Origin: Formosa undariae | GTDB lineage: Bacteria > Bacteroidota > Bacteroidia > Flavobacteriales > Flavobacteriaceae | Assembly (NCBI RefSeq): GCF_042427615.1 | Contig: NZ_JBHMEZ010000001.1 | Location: 712,435-776,434 of the forward strand | Direction of reading: 5' to 3' | Length of the DNA stretch: 64,000 nt | Shown: in pieces, positions 26,185-34,931 of the stretch | How positions within the stretch are numbered: position 1 is the stretch's first letter | How the letters are laid out: every line of letters begins with the position of its first letter | Made by a program: the position numbers and the translations under genes | Notes under the pieces: model-generated | What the model saw: only the letters and a program-made list of their open reading frames with translations | Told to the model about the DNA's origin: nothing | The model's database searches: none

Positions 26185-26733
26185 ATGGAAATGAAGCTGT
26201 TGAAAGAATTTACAATCCAATTCGTTGGATTAAAATTAGGAAAACATCAATTCGAATATCAAATTGGACAAGAGTTCTTTACACATTTTGGGTATGAAGA
26301 TTTTAATGATGCTAACATTCAGGTACATGTTCTTTTAGAAAAGAAGAACACGTTATTAGAAGTGCATTTTGAGATCTTAGGAATTGTAAACGTCTATTGT
26401 GATGTCACAAATGAACCTTACGATCAACCTATTCAAAATGAATTTGATTTGGTAGTGAATTTTGGTGACGAGTACAACGACGAAGAAATTGATTTACTAA
26501 TTATTCCTCACGGGGAATATGAATTAAATATACAGCAGTATATTTATGAATTAATAGTATTAGCAATTCCTACGAAACGTGTTCACCCTGGGGTTGAAGA
26601 CGGAACGTTAGAGTCGGAAATGCTTGATAAATTAGAAGAATTGAGTCCTAAAATTAAGGAAGAAAAAAAAGACCAAGAGGAGTCAGACCCTCGATGGAAT
26701 ACATTAAAGAAACTATTAACGGATAATAAATAA
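26185..26733 (+). CDS. DUF177 (YceD-like) protein
   Basis: A 182-residue DUF177 family protein. It sits eight bases before rpmF, the gene order seen across bacteria, where YceD-type proteins are linked to rRNA or large-subunit metabolism. Features are a mixed beta N-terminal part (FTIQFVGLKLGKHQFEYQIG), a conserved CDVTNEPYDQPI segment where many relatives keep cysteines, and an acidic C-terminus ending in EESDPRWNTLKKLL. Only one Cys remains in that central motif. The exact biochemical function is not settled for the family. Confidence 0.88.
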   Translation: MEMKLLKEFTIQFVGLKLGKHQFEYQIGQEFFTHFGYEDFNDANIQVHVLLEKKNTLLEVHFEILGIVNVYCDVTNEPYDQPIQNEFDLVVNFGDEYNDEEIDLLIIPHGEYELNIQQYIYELIVLAIPTKRVHPGVEDGTLESEMLDKLEELSPKIKEEKKDQEESDPRWNTLKKLLTDNK

Positions 26734-26740
26734 ATAGAAA

Positions 26741-26944
26741 ATGGCACATCCTAAAAGAAAAATCTCGAAAACAAGAAGAGATAAAAGAAGAACACATTAC
26801 AAAGCAACTGCGCCACAAATTGCTACATGTCCAACGACAGGAGAAGCTCACTTATATCACAGAGCACACTGGCACGAAGGTAAATTATATTACAGAGGTC
26901 AAGTTTTAATTGACAACTCAGAGGTAGAAGAAAATTTAGCATAA
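26741..26944 (+). CDS. rpmF: 50S ribosomal protein L32
   Basis: A 67-residue ribosomal protein with the canonical start MAHPKRKISKTRRDKRRTHY and the later HLYHRAHWHEGKLYYRG block. Of the zinc-binding cysteines found in C+ versions only Cys29 (ATCPTTGE) remains, so this is a zinc-free form. It is co-transcribed with the DUF177 gene and ended by a strong terminator. Confidence 0.97.
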   Translation: MAHPKRKISKTRRDKRRTHYKATAPQIATCPTTGEAHLYHRAHWHEGKLYYRGQVLIDNSEVEENLA

Positions 26945-26961
26945 GTATTATGCAAGCATAT

Positions 26962-26992
26962 AAAAAAACGCTCCATTGTGAGCGTTTTTTTT
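26962..26992 (+). terminator. Intrinsic terminator after rpmF
   Basis: AAAAAAACGCTC pairs with GAGCGTTTTTTT around the loop CATTGT, followed by further T. Confidence 0.93.
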
Positions 26993-27123
26993 GTCATATA
27001 GTTTTCTATAAGTCAAAAACAACTTAATTTGCATTCAATTAAACCAAAAAATTAAGTAATTTGGCCGTAAAATTGATGTTTCAGGTCTAATTATCTAAGT
27101 TTTGGTTCAATAATTTATACGCT

Positions 27124-28119
27124 ATGAGTAAAATAACAGCGGCTATTACGGCTGTAGGAGGATATGTGCCGGAGCATGTTTTAACGAATAAGATGTTAGA
27201 GTCTATGGTTGAAACTAATGATGAATGGATTACATCGAGAACAGGAATTAAAGAACGTCGTATTTTAAAGGAAGAAGGAAAAGGAACTTCTTTTCTTGCT
27301 ATAAACGCTGCTCAGGATTTAATTAATAAATCTGGAGTAGATCCTAAAGAAATCGATCTTGTAATTGTTGCTACGGCAACACCAGATATGAAAGCGGCTG
27401 CAACAGCATCTTTCACAGCAACTGCGATAGGAGCAGTAAATGCGTTTGCATACGATCTAGAAGCTGCTTGTTCAAGTTTCTTATTTGGAATGTCTACTGC
27501 ATCTAGTTACATAGAATGTGGACGTTATAAAAAAATATTACTTATTGGAGCAGATAAAAATTCTTCGATGATTAATTATAAAGACCGAGCAACCTGTATT
27601 ATTTTTGGTGATGGTGCCGGGGCAGTGTTATTCGAACCTAATGAAGAAGGTTTAGGATTACACGACGAGTATTTAAGAAGCGATGGTAATGGTAGAGATT
27701 TTCTACAAGCTACTTATGGCGGATCATCTTATCCTGTTACTCCCGAAGCTGTAGCCGAAGGAAAACATTTTGTGTTTCAGGATGGAAAAACAGTATTTAA
27801 AAATGCAGTATCTAATATGGCAGATGTTGCTGAAAAAATATTAGAACGAAATAATTTATCTAAAGACGAAATTTCTTGGCTAGTAGCTCACCAAGCAAAC
27901 AAACGTATTATAGATGCAACAGCTAAAAGAATAGATTTAGACTCAGAAAAAGTAATGATTAATATAGAAAAGTACGGTAATACGACTTCTGCTACATTAC
28001 CATTATTACTTTTCGATTATGAAAAACAACTTAAAAAAGGCGATAAATTAGTTTTTGCAGCTTTTGGAGGTGGTTTTACATGGGGATCTATTTACTTAAC
28101 CTGGGCATACAATTCTTAA
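27124..28119 (+). CDS. fabH: Beta-ketoacyl-ACP synthase III
   Basis: A 331-residue thiolase-fold enzyme that condenses acetyl- or branched acyl-CoA with malonyl-ACP to start fatty acid synthesis. The catalytic triad is visible: Cys116 in LEAACSSFLFG, His256 in VAHQANKRI and Asn286 in YGNTTSATLP. The N-terminal TNDEWITSRTGIKERRI and C-terminal FAAFGGGFTWGSI blocks are also present. The gene starts a fabH-accB-accC run. Spacing to accB is 37 bases, consistent with one operon. Confidence 0.96.
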   Translation: MSKITAAITAVGGYVPEHVLTNKMLESMVETNDEWITSRTGIKERRILKEEGKGTSFLAINAAQDLINKSGVDPKEIDLVIVATATPDMKAAATASFTATAIGAVNAFAYDLEAACSSFLFGMSTASSYIECGRYKKILLIGADKNSSMINYKDRATCIIFGDGAGAVLFEPNEEGLGLHDEYLRSDGNGRDFLQATYGGSSYPVTPEAVAEGKHFVFQDGKTVFKNAVSNMADVAEKILERNNLSKDEISWLVAHQANKRIIDATAKRIDLDSEKVMINIEKYGNTTSATLPLLLFDYEKQLKKGDKLVFAAFGGGFTWGSIYLTWAYNS

Positions 28120-28156
28120 TTGACTAATAATAACTTATTTTAAAATCTAATTTATT

Positions 28157-28636
28157 ATGGATTTAAAAGACATTCAAAATTTAATCAAATTCGTTGCTAA
28201 ATCTGGTGCAAGCGAGGTTAAATTAGAAACCGATGATGTAAAGATTACCATCAAAACAGGTGGTGACGATAAAGGTGAAACTACAACTTATGTACAACAA
28301 ATACCTGTAGGGACTCCCGTTGCTCAGGCTCCTGTTGCTCCACAAACTGTAGCAAGTACCCAAGCAGCCCCTGCCGAGGCAGAAGCTAATTCAAAATATA
28401 TAACTATTAAATCTCCAATTATCGGGACTTTATATAGAAAACCTTCACCAGACAAACCACTGTTTGTAGAAGTTGGTCAGACTATAGCCGAAGGCGATGT
28501 ACTTTGTATTATTGAAGCGATGAAATTATTTAACGAAATTGAATCAGAAGTTTCTGGTAAAGTTGTTAAAATACTTGTAGATGATGCGTCTCCAGTAGAA
28601 TTCGATCAACCATTATTCTTGGTAGATCCATCATAA
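28157..28636 (+). CDS. accB: Biotin carboxyl carrier protein of acetyl-CoA carboxylase
   Basis: 159 residues. A helical N-terminus (DLKDIQNLIKFVAKS) precedes a Pro/Ala/Gln-rich linker (about 48-78), then the biotinyl domain. Biotin attaches to Lys123 in the IIEAMKLFNEIE motif. The thumb-type insert SPIIGTLYRKPSPDKP identifies an AccB rather than a pyruvate or propionyl carboxylase domain. It carries carboxyl groups made by the accC product encoded next. The 75-base gap to accC contains a small inverted repeat built from AATTCCAA and TTGGAATT. Confidence 0.97.
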   Translation: MDLKDIQNLIKFVAKSGASEVKLETDDVKITIKTGGDDKGETTTYVQQIPVGTPVAQAPVAPQTVASTQAAPAEAEANSKYITIKSPIIGTLYRKPSPDKPLFVEVGQTIAEGDVLCIIEAMKLFNEIESEVSGKVVKILVDDASPVEFDQPLFLVDPS

Positions 28637-28710
28637 CAAATTTTAAAATTCCAAAACAAATCCCAATTGACTTGGAATTTGGAATTTGAGATTTTTAAAT
28701 TGTATACGTT

Positions 28711-30066
28711 ATGTTTAAAAAAATACTAATAGCCAATAGAGGGGAAATAGCACTGCGTGTTATTAGAACCTGTAAAGAAATGGGAATTAAAACGGTTGCA
28801 GTGTATTCTACAGCCGATGCAGAAAGCTTGCATGTAAAATTTGCAGACGAGGCCGTTTGTATAGGACCTGCAGCAAGTAGTGAATCCTATTTAAAAATGT
28901 CTAATATAATTGCTGCTGCAGAAATAACAAATGCAGACGCGATTCACCCAGGATACGGGTTCCTTTCAGAAAATGCAAAATTTTCTAAAATATGCGAGGA
29001 ACACGATATTAAGTTCATTGGTGCATCTGCCGATATGATCTCTAAAATGGGAGATAAAGCCACGGCAAAAGAAACCATGAAAGCTGCGGGAGTACCATGT
29101 GTACCTGGTAGTGATGGTATTATTGCAGATTTCGAAATGTGTAAAAAAGTGGCCTTAGAAACCGGTTACCCAGTAATGCTTAAGGCAACTGCTGGTGGTG
29201 GTGGAAAAGGAATGCGTGCCATTTGGAAAGAAGAAGACCTGAAAGATGGTTGGGATTCTGCTCGTCAAGAAGCTAAAGCAGCCTTCGGAAACGACGGTAT
29301 GTACATGGAGAAACTTATTGAAGAACCAAGACATATCGAAATCCAGGTTGTAGGAGATTCTACAGGTAAAGCATGTCATTTATCAGAACGTGATTGCTCT
29401 ATTCAGCGTCGTCACCAAAAGTTAACGGAAGAAGTGCCTTCGCCATTTATGACGAAGAAATTACGTGACGCTATGGGGACAGCTGCTGTTCGCGCTGCAG
29501 AATATATAAAGTATGAAGGTGTAGGAACTATCGAATTTTTGGTAGATAAGCACCGTAATTTTTACTTTATGGAAATGAATACACGTATTCAGGTAGAACA
29601 CCCAATTACAGAACAAGTAATAGATTTCGATTTAGTTCGTGAACAAATTCTTGTTGCTGCCGGTGTGCCAATTTTAGGTAAAAACTATACGCCAAACATG
29701 CATTCTATTGAATGTCGTATTAATGCAGAAGACCCATACCACGGATTCCGTCCGTCGCCAGGTATGATAACGACGTTACATGCACCGGGAGGTCATGGTG
29801 TGCGTTTAGATACACATGTTTATGCAGGTTATAGCATTCCACCAAATTACGATTCTATGATCGCTAAGTTAATTACTACGGCCCAAACGCGTGCAGAAGC
29901 CATCAGTAAAATGAAACGTGCTTTAGACGAATTCGTAATAGAAGGTGTGAAAACGACCATTCCGTTCCATAGACAATTAATGGATCATCCAGATTATGTC
30001 GCTGGAAATTATACTACAAAATTCATGGAAGATTTCGTAATGGAAAAACCTCCAAAAGAAGATTAA
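28711..30066 (+). CDS. accC: Biotin carboxylase subunit of acetyl-CoA carboxylase
   Basis: A 451-residue ATP-grasp enzyme that carboxylates biotin on AccB. Motifs include ILIANRGEIALRVIRTCKEM at the start, HPGYGFLSEN, the glycine-rich ATP loop KATAGGGGKGMRAI, ERDCSIQRRHQKL, MEMNTRIQVEHPITE and a C-terminal GVKTTIPFHRQL. It lacks a carrier domain of its own and so depends on AccB. It ends the fabH-accB-accC operon and is followed by a terminator. Confidence 0.97.
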   Translation: MFKKILIANRGEIALRVIRTCKEMGIKTVAVYSTADAESLHVKFADEAVCIGPAASSESYLKMSNIIAAAEITNADAIHPGYGFLSENAKFSKICEEHDIKFIGASADMISKMGDKATAKETMKAAGVPCVPGSDGIIADFEMCKKVALETGYPVMLKATAGGGGKGMRAIWKEEDLKDGWDSARQEAKAAFGNDGMYMEKLIEEPRHIEIQVVGDSTGKACHLSERDCSIQRRHQKLTEEVPSPFMTKKLRDAMGTAAVRAAEYIKYEGVGTIEFLVDKHRNFYFMEMNTRIQVEHPITEQVIDFDLVREQILVAAGVPILGKNYTPNMHSIECRINAEDPYHGFRPSPGMITTLHAPGGHGVRLDTHVYAGYSIPPNYDSMIAKLITTAQTRAEAISKMKRALDEFVIEGVKTTIPFHRQLMDHPDYVAGNYTTKFMEDFVMEKPPKED

Positions 30067-30073
30067 ATCATAC

Positions 30074-30104
30074 AAACTCCGAAATTTATTTCGGAGTTTT
30101 TTTA
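30074..30104 (+). terminator. Intrinsic terminator after accC
   Basis: AAACTCCGAAAT (30074-30085) pairs with ATTTCGGAGTTT (30088-30099), followed by T residues. Confidence 0.93.
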
Positions 30105-30112
30105 TGGTGTTA

Positions 30113-30197
30113 CTTTTGCATAAGAAAAGCAAAAGTCAGGCTATTCGCTATATCTTTTATTTTTTTAGAAAATAAAAGGATGCCACTTCTATCCTTA
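30113..30197. repeat. Dispersed intergenic element, copy B
   Basis: On the minus strand this reads AGTGGCATCCTTTTAT, a T-rich bend, then ATAAAAGATATAGCG and AGCCTGACTTTTGC. It is the same arrangement as copy A at 50001-50087. The core folds into an imperfect hairpin (ATCCTTTTAT against ATAAAAGAT). A smaller hairpin, CTTTTGC and GCAAAAG, lies at 30113-30135. Confidence 0.65.
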
Positions 30198-30444
30198 ACA
30201 CAACTTTCATTTGTATATCAAAATCAAGAATTTATTATTAATCTTGGCTTATTACGTAAAATTAATTAAGATAATCCCAATTAATCACTGTTTTTAGGTC
30301 CGAAAACAGGTGTGGTTTATTAGCTTTTTTTATGTTTTTAATTCATGTTAAGTAAGTAATTACTCCGATTCACCTCTATTTTCTCCGTTAGACTAATTTT
30401 TATGTAGTTAAACTAATATTCTTTTAATACTATGACTACCCTTT

Positions 30445-30452
30445 TATATTTG
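30445..30452 (+). promoter_or_regulatory. Candidate -7 box (TATATTTG) of small RNA
   Basis: A perfect TAnnTTTG box in a gene-free stretch, with no coding frame downstream but a terminator 50 bases later. The -33 region is weak (no TTG at the expected distance). Confidence 0.5.
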
Positions 30453-30458
30453 CCTCAC

Positions 30459-30530
30459 CATAACATAAGTAGGTTAAGTTCATGGTAGATTTGGGGCAAA
30501 AAGGTGAACTTAACAGTTCACCTTTTTCAT
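30459..30530 (+). ncRNA. Candidate small RNA of about 70 nt with alternative hairpins
   Basis: A TATATTTG box (30445-30452) precedes this stretch, and a strong hairpin with a T run ends it: arms 30498-30510 and 30515-30527, loop TAAC. GTTAAGTTCA at 30473-30482 is exactly complementary to TGAACTTAAC at 30504-30513, which overlaps the terminator stem. The RNA can therefore form either the upstream helix or the terminator, as in an attenuator. No open frame or gene follows on this strand, since sodA is convergent. It is more likely a free small RNA than a leader. It does not resemble an RNA family I know. Confidence 0.5.
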
Positions 30531-30545
30531 TTTTAAATAGTTTCA

Positions 30546-30585
30546 AAAAAAAATCGGACTATATAAAAATATAGCCCGATTGTAA
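30546..30585 (-). terminator. Terminator of sodA
   Basis: Read on the minus strand: AATCGGGCTATA, a short loop, TATAGTCCGATT (one G-U pair), then nine T. Confidence 0.9.
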
Positions 30586-30605
30586 TAAATATTTAAAACG
30601 TCTTA

Positions 30606-31214
30606 TTATTTTGCTTCAGCATAACGACGTTCTACTTCGTTCCAGTTAATTACATTAAAAAATGCATCAATATATTCTGGTCTTTTGTTTTGGTAGTTTA
30701 AGTAATACGCATGTTCCCAAACGTCTAATCCTAAAATAGGAGTTCCATCGCACTCAACACCTGGCATTAATGGGTTATCTTGATTTGGAGTAGAACAAAC
30801 AGAAACTTTTCCGCCTTTGTTTACACATAACCAAGCCCAACCTGAACCAAATTGTGTTGCTGCAGCATTACTAAACGCTTCTTTAAAAGCATCTACAGAT
30901 CCGAAAGCCTCTTCGATAGCTGTTTTTAATTCTCCTGATAAACGTCCTTTACCTTCTGGGTTCATTACTTCCCAAAATAAAGAGTGATTGTAAAAACCAC
31001 CACCATTATTTCTAACAGCTCCATTGCTCATGTCTAAACCAGTAAGAATCTCTTCAATAGATTTTCCTGCTAAGTCTGTACCTTCAATAGCACCGTTTAA
31101 TTTTGTAGTATATCCTTGGTGATGTTTAGTATGGTGTATTTCCATTGTACGAGCATCGATATTTGGTTCTAACGCATCGTAAGCATATTGTAATTTCGGT
31201 AATTCGAATGCCAT
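30606..31214 (-). CDS. sodA: Superoxide dismutase (Mn/Fe type)
   Basis: A 202-residue enzyme starting MAFELPKLQYAYDALEP. An in-frame ATG 14 codons upstream is rejected because it lies in the promoter -7 box. Metal ligands can be assigned by family alignment: His27 (MEIHHTKHH), His77 (GGGFYNHSLFW), Asp164 and His168 (LDVWEHAYYLNYQ). Gly-rich GGGFYN and FGSGWAWL are closer to manganese or cambialistic enzymes than to typical iron ones, but metal use should be measured. It detoxifies superoxide in the cytoplasm. The gene is monocistronic with its own promoter and terminator. Confidence 0.95.
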   Translation of the reverse strand: MAFELPKLQYAYDALEPNIDARTMEIHHTKHHQGYTTKLNGAIEGTDLAGKSIEEILTGLDMSNGAVRNNGGGFYNHSLFWEVMNPEGKGRLSGELKTAIEEAFGSVDAFKEAFSNAAATQFGSGWAWLCVNKGGKVSVCSTPNQDNPLMPGVECDGTPILGLDVWEHAYYLNYQNKRPEYIDAFFNVINWNEVERRYAEAK

Positions 31215-31253
31215 AATATTTGTGTTTTTTATGATTAAAAATTTTATCTCTTT

Positions 31254-31261
31254 CAAATTTA
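31254..31261 (-). promoter_or_regulatory. -7 box of sodA
   Basis: TAAATTTG on the minus strand, about 40 bases before the ATG at 31214. It fixes the start choice for sodA, because the longer frame would begin inside it. Confidence 0.65.
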
Positions 31262-31345
31262 AGGATAATACACGTCAATTAAAAATAATATATAGTTATC
31301 GAATCATTGATAGTTTTTATCTTGTCTTCAAATTATTTAATAAGC

Positions 31346-34300
31346 ATGGAGAGTAAAACGACTTTTTCTATTTATGATGCTTCTGCAGGGAGCGGAAAAA
31401 CATTCACCCTTGTAAAAGCCTATCTAACAATCTTATTTAAATCTAAAAGTCATTTTCAGTTTAAAAACATTCTGGCCATTACGTTTACTAATAAAGCAGT
31501 GTTCGAAATGAAAGAGCGGATTATTAAAACGCTTAAAGAATTTTCGGACGAGGCTGTTTTAATAGAGAGTAACGATATGTTTAGTTTATTGTGTGAAGAA
31601 CTAAAAATGGAACCGGAAGCCCTACATAGCAAGTCGAAAATGTTGCTTCATACCATTATACATAATTATGCCGCTTTCGAGATTTCGACAATCGATGGAT
31701 TTACACATAGAATAATAAGAACCTTTGCCCACGATTTAAAATTGCCTTTAAATTTTGAAGTCGATTTAGATTCCGAAAGCTTATTAAACAAAGCTGTGGA
31801 TCGCTTAATTGCAAAAGCAGGAACCGATAAAGAAATCACTAAGGTTTTGGTACAGTTCGCTATAGAAAAGGCAGACGATGATAAAAGTTGGAATATTGCT
31901 TTAGATTTATATAAAATCGCAAAATTACTCATTTACGAAAATGATATTCCGTATTTAGAAGAGTTAAAAGATAGATCGCTGTCTGACTTTAGCATACTTA
32001 AAAAGCAATTAAAAAACGAGATACAAACTTTTGAAAAGGCTATTGTTCAAGTAGCTACCGAGTTTTTAGATCTCATTAAAAATAATGGTATTGAATATGA
32101 TGATTTCTCGGGTAAATACGCGCCAAAGTATTTTGATAAATTAAGTCAAGGTGATTTAAATGTGAGCTTTAATACGGCATGGCAAACTAAAATTGAGACG
32201 CATCCGTTGTATCCCGCTCGTGTAAAAAAAGACGCTAATTTGGCTTCGCTAATGGATAGCCTTCAGCCCCAAATAGCAACGCAGTTTAATAAAACTAAAA
32301 AAATATGTTTTTCTCTTAAATTCAGAAAAACGATTTATAAAAACTTAACCCAACTCTCTGTTTTAAATGCAATAAATCAGGAATTAATTGCACTCAAGGA
32401 TGAAGAAAACAAAATGCTAATTTCGGAGTTTAATACTTTAATTAGTAAAGAAATTGCAGCGCAACCTACTCCTTTTATATATGAACGTTTGGGAGAGAAA
32501 TTCAATCATTACTTTATAGACGAATTTCAAGATACATCGACCATGCAATGGAATAACTTAATTCCGTTGGTGTCTGAAGCGATAGATGCACAAGATGTCG
32601 AAAAAGAACCGGGTTCTTTAATGATTGTTGGAGATGCCAAACAAGCAATTTATAGATGGCGTGGAGGAAAAGCCGAACAGTTTATAGAATTGTCTGATTT
32701 GGATTCTAAACATAATCCGTTTAATACACCAAAAAATATAAAGTCTCTAGATACTAATTTTAGAAGTTTTAGAGAAGTGATTCATTTTAATAATACGTTT
32801 TTCGATTATGTCTCTGGCGTAACTTTTAGCAACGAGATTTACGGAAATCTTTATAAAAGAGCGAGTCAGAATCAGAAGAATATAAATGAAGGTTATGTAA
32901 GTATTTCTTTTTTAGATTTAAAAGACGAAGATCGCAATGCGCTGTATCCTGAACAAGTATATGCCACGGTTGAAGATTGTAAGGCAAACGGATTTCAACT
33001 AAAAGACATTTGCATTTTAGTGAGAAAAACAAAAGACGCTGTGGTTACAGCAGATTATTTAAGTCAGAAGGGGATTCCTATTATTTCTTCAGAATTGTTA
33101 CTGATAAAGCAAGCACCCGAGGTCATGTTTGTTACCCATTTGTCAACGCTTTTATTTCAGCCAAAGAATGCTGAAATTAAGGCCGAAATCTTATATTTTT
33201 TAGCAGCCAAATTTAAGATTGAAGATAAGCATGCATTTTTTGCAAAATACATTCAGCTAGATAATGCGGAATTATTTGAAAGCTTTAAGCAGTTCGGAAT
33301 TATTACAAACGCAAATGCTTTAATACAGTTGCCACTGTTTGATATGTTCGAAACTATAGTTCGGGAATTTAATTTAGTAGAACATTCTAACGCTTATATT
33401 CAGTATTATTTAGATGTTGTTTTAGAATATACACATAAGAAAGGATCTGATGTTTTTGGCTTTTTGGAATATTTTGACACTAAAATAGATAAGTTAAGTA
33501 TTGTTTCGCCTGAAGGTCAGGACGCCGTTCAAATTATGACGATTCATAAATCAAAAGGATTAGAATTTCCAGTTGTTATTTTTCCTTTTGCCGATTTAGA
33601 TATATATAAGGAGATAGAACCTAAGGAATGGTTTCCTTTAAATGCAGAAGAGTTTAATGGTTTTTCGTGGACGTTATTGGACTATAATAAAACTAATTTT
33701 GAGGAATTTGGAGAAGAAGGTCTTGCAATTAGTACAAAACATCAATCGGAATTGGAATTAGATAGTCTTAACCTATTATATGTAGCGTTAACACGACCAG
33801 TCGAGCAACTTTATATTATTGGGAGTTTGGCTTTAGATGCTAAAAAGAATGCCAATAAAAAGAATTATAGTGGTTTATTTATAGACTACTTAATGCAGAA
33901 TCAACTTTGGCAGGAGGATACATTTAATTATCATTTTGGGAAGCCAAAACGACTGGCTAAACCTGTAGACGATTTAGAACGGGCAGATAAAGAAGGACAG
34001 GTAACATTAGAATTTATTTCTACGGCAAAAAAAGATCATAATATAAAAATTGTTGCGAGTAGTGGTTATTTGTGGGATACCAAACAACAAGAAGCGATTG
34101 AAAAGGGGAATCTAGTCCATAATTTAATGGCGAAAATAAAAATTAAATTAGATGTTGAGTCTGTATTACATGATGCCGAGCAATCTGGTTTGATTTCATC
34201 AGAACAGTTCGATGGATTGCAAGAGCGTATTTTACAGATTATAGACCACTCAGATCTGGAATCTTATTTTACTTCAGAAAACACTATATATACAGAGCGG

Positions 34301-34519
34301 GATATAATTAGAGCAGATGGTACTATTTTAAGACCAGACCGCCTTGTGATTTCTCCAAACAAAAAGGTTTCCATTATAGATTATAAAACGGGAACCGAAT
34401 TAGAAAAACATAAACAACAACTGCTATTGTATCAGGACTGCATAGAGGCAATGGGGTTTGAGGTTGTTGCCAAAGTTCTAGTATATATTAATGAGGATAT
34501 TCAAGTCAAATACGCATAA
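31346..34519 (+). CDS. AddA/RecB-like UvrD-family helicase with C-terminal nuclease domain
   Basis: 1057 residues from ATG 31346, chosen over an upstream ATG because FSIYDASAGSGKTFTLVKAY then lies near the N-terminus as in relatives. Superfamily 1A helicase motifs: Walker A ASAGSGKT, motif Ia ITFTNKAVFEMKERI, motif II HYFIDEFQDTSTMQW, motif III IVGDAKQAIYRWRGG, motif IV LDTNFRSF, motif V VQIMTIHKSKGLEFPVVIFPF, and motif VI LLYVALTRPVEQLYI. The C-terminus has a PD-(D/E)xK nuclease core (RPDRLVISPNKKVSIIDYKTG). This is the architecture of AddA/RecB, which processes double-strand breaks for recombination. Its likely partner, the AddB-like protein, is encoded 1.8 kb downstream, beyond an ompA gene. 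Confidence 0.9.
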   Translation: MESKTTFSIYDASAGSGKTFTLVKAYLTILFKSKSHFQFKNILAITFTNKAVFEMKERIIKTLKEFSDEAVLIESNDMFSLLCEELKMEPEALHSKSKMLLHTIIHNYAAFEISTIDGFTHRIIRTFAHDLKLPLNFEVDLDSESLLNKAVDRLIAKAGTDKEITKVLVQFAIEKADDDKSWNIALDLYKIAKLLIYENDIPYLEELKDRSLSDFSILKKQLKNEIQTFEKAIVQVATEFLDLIKNNGIEYDDFSGKYAPKYFDKLSQGDLNVSFNTAWQTKIETHPLYPARVKKDANLASLMDSLQPQIATQFNKTKKICFSLKFRKTIYKNLTQLSVLNAINQELIALKDEENKMLISEFNTLISKEIAAQPTPFIYERLGEKFNHYFIDEFQDTSTMQWNNLIPLVSEAIDAQDVEKEPGSLMIVGDAKQAIYRWRGGKAEQFIELSDLDSKHNPFNTPKNIKSLDTNFRSFREVIHFNNTFFDYVSGVTFSNEIYGNLYKRASQNQKNINEGYVSISFLDLKDEDRNALYPEQVYATVEDCKANGFQLKDICILVRKTKDAVVTADYLSQKGIPIISSELLLIKQAPEVMFVTHLSTLLFQPKNAEIKAEILYFLAAKFKIEDKHAFFAKYIQLDNAELFESFKQFGIITNANALIQLPLFDMFETIVREFNLVEHSNAYIQYYLDVVLEYTHKKGSDVFGFLEYFDTKIDKLSIVSPEGQDAVQIMTIHKSKGLEFPVVIFPFADLDIYKEIEPKEWFPLNAEEFNGFSWTLLDYNKTNFEEFGEEGLAISTKHQSELELDSLNLLYVALTRPVEQLYIIGSLALDAKKNANKKNYSGLFIDYLMQNQLWQEDTFNYHFGKPKRLAKPVDDLERADKEGQVTLEFISTAKKDHNIKIVASSGYLWDTKQQEAIEKGNLVHNLMAKIKIKLDVESVLHDAEQSGLISSEQFDGLQERILQIIDHSDLESYFTSENTIYTERDIIRADGTILRPDRLVISPNKKVSIIDYKTGTELEKHKQQLLLYQDCIEAMGFEVVAKVLVYINEDIQVKYA

Positions 34520-34931
34520 AGATTCCTTTTTTAAATGGAATGTAAATGATTTTATAAAGTGACTAAGGTGCCCTGATTTATAAATTTTAAATAGAGAAAT
34601 ATTTTAACTATTTTTTTTAACTCTTTAACATTTGTTATTGCCTCTAAAAAAGTCTTAATGCCTTTAGAAATGATGTGTTTAGGCTCGTAATTTTTTTTAT
34701 TTACGCTCTAAATAGAAAGAAAAAGTAAACGTAAAATATATACCATCCCTTATGGGTAAAGACATGGACGTATTTATATAGGTTTTAAAAAAGTTAGGCA
34801 TTATTTAAAACGCTCCTAAACTCTTTAACTTTCGCATAAGTTGTCAATATTTTTTTATATTTGTCTTTGTTAATAAAATTTAACAACTTACTTTTGTTTA
34901 CAATTAACACTTAAAAATTAAACTTTTGAAT
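34520..34931 (+). promoter_or_regulatory. 412-bp intergenic region with ompA promoter
   Basis: Gene-free and AT-rich. A TATATTTG -7 box lies at 34856-34863, giving a leader of about 60 bases before the ompA ATG. The -33 box is weak at the expected distance, while a TTG lies at 34841-34843, too close. I see no terminator for the upstream helicase gene. Confidence 0.55.

Noticed and set aside
31215..31256. Longer N-terminus for superoxide dismutase starting at 31256
   Set aside because: The extra codons overlap a -7 promoter box, and the family start MAFELPKL matches normal enzymes.
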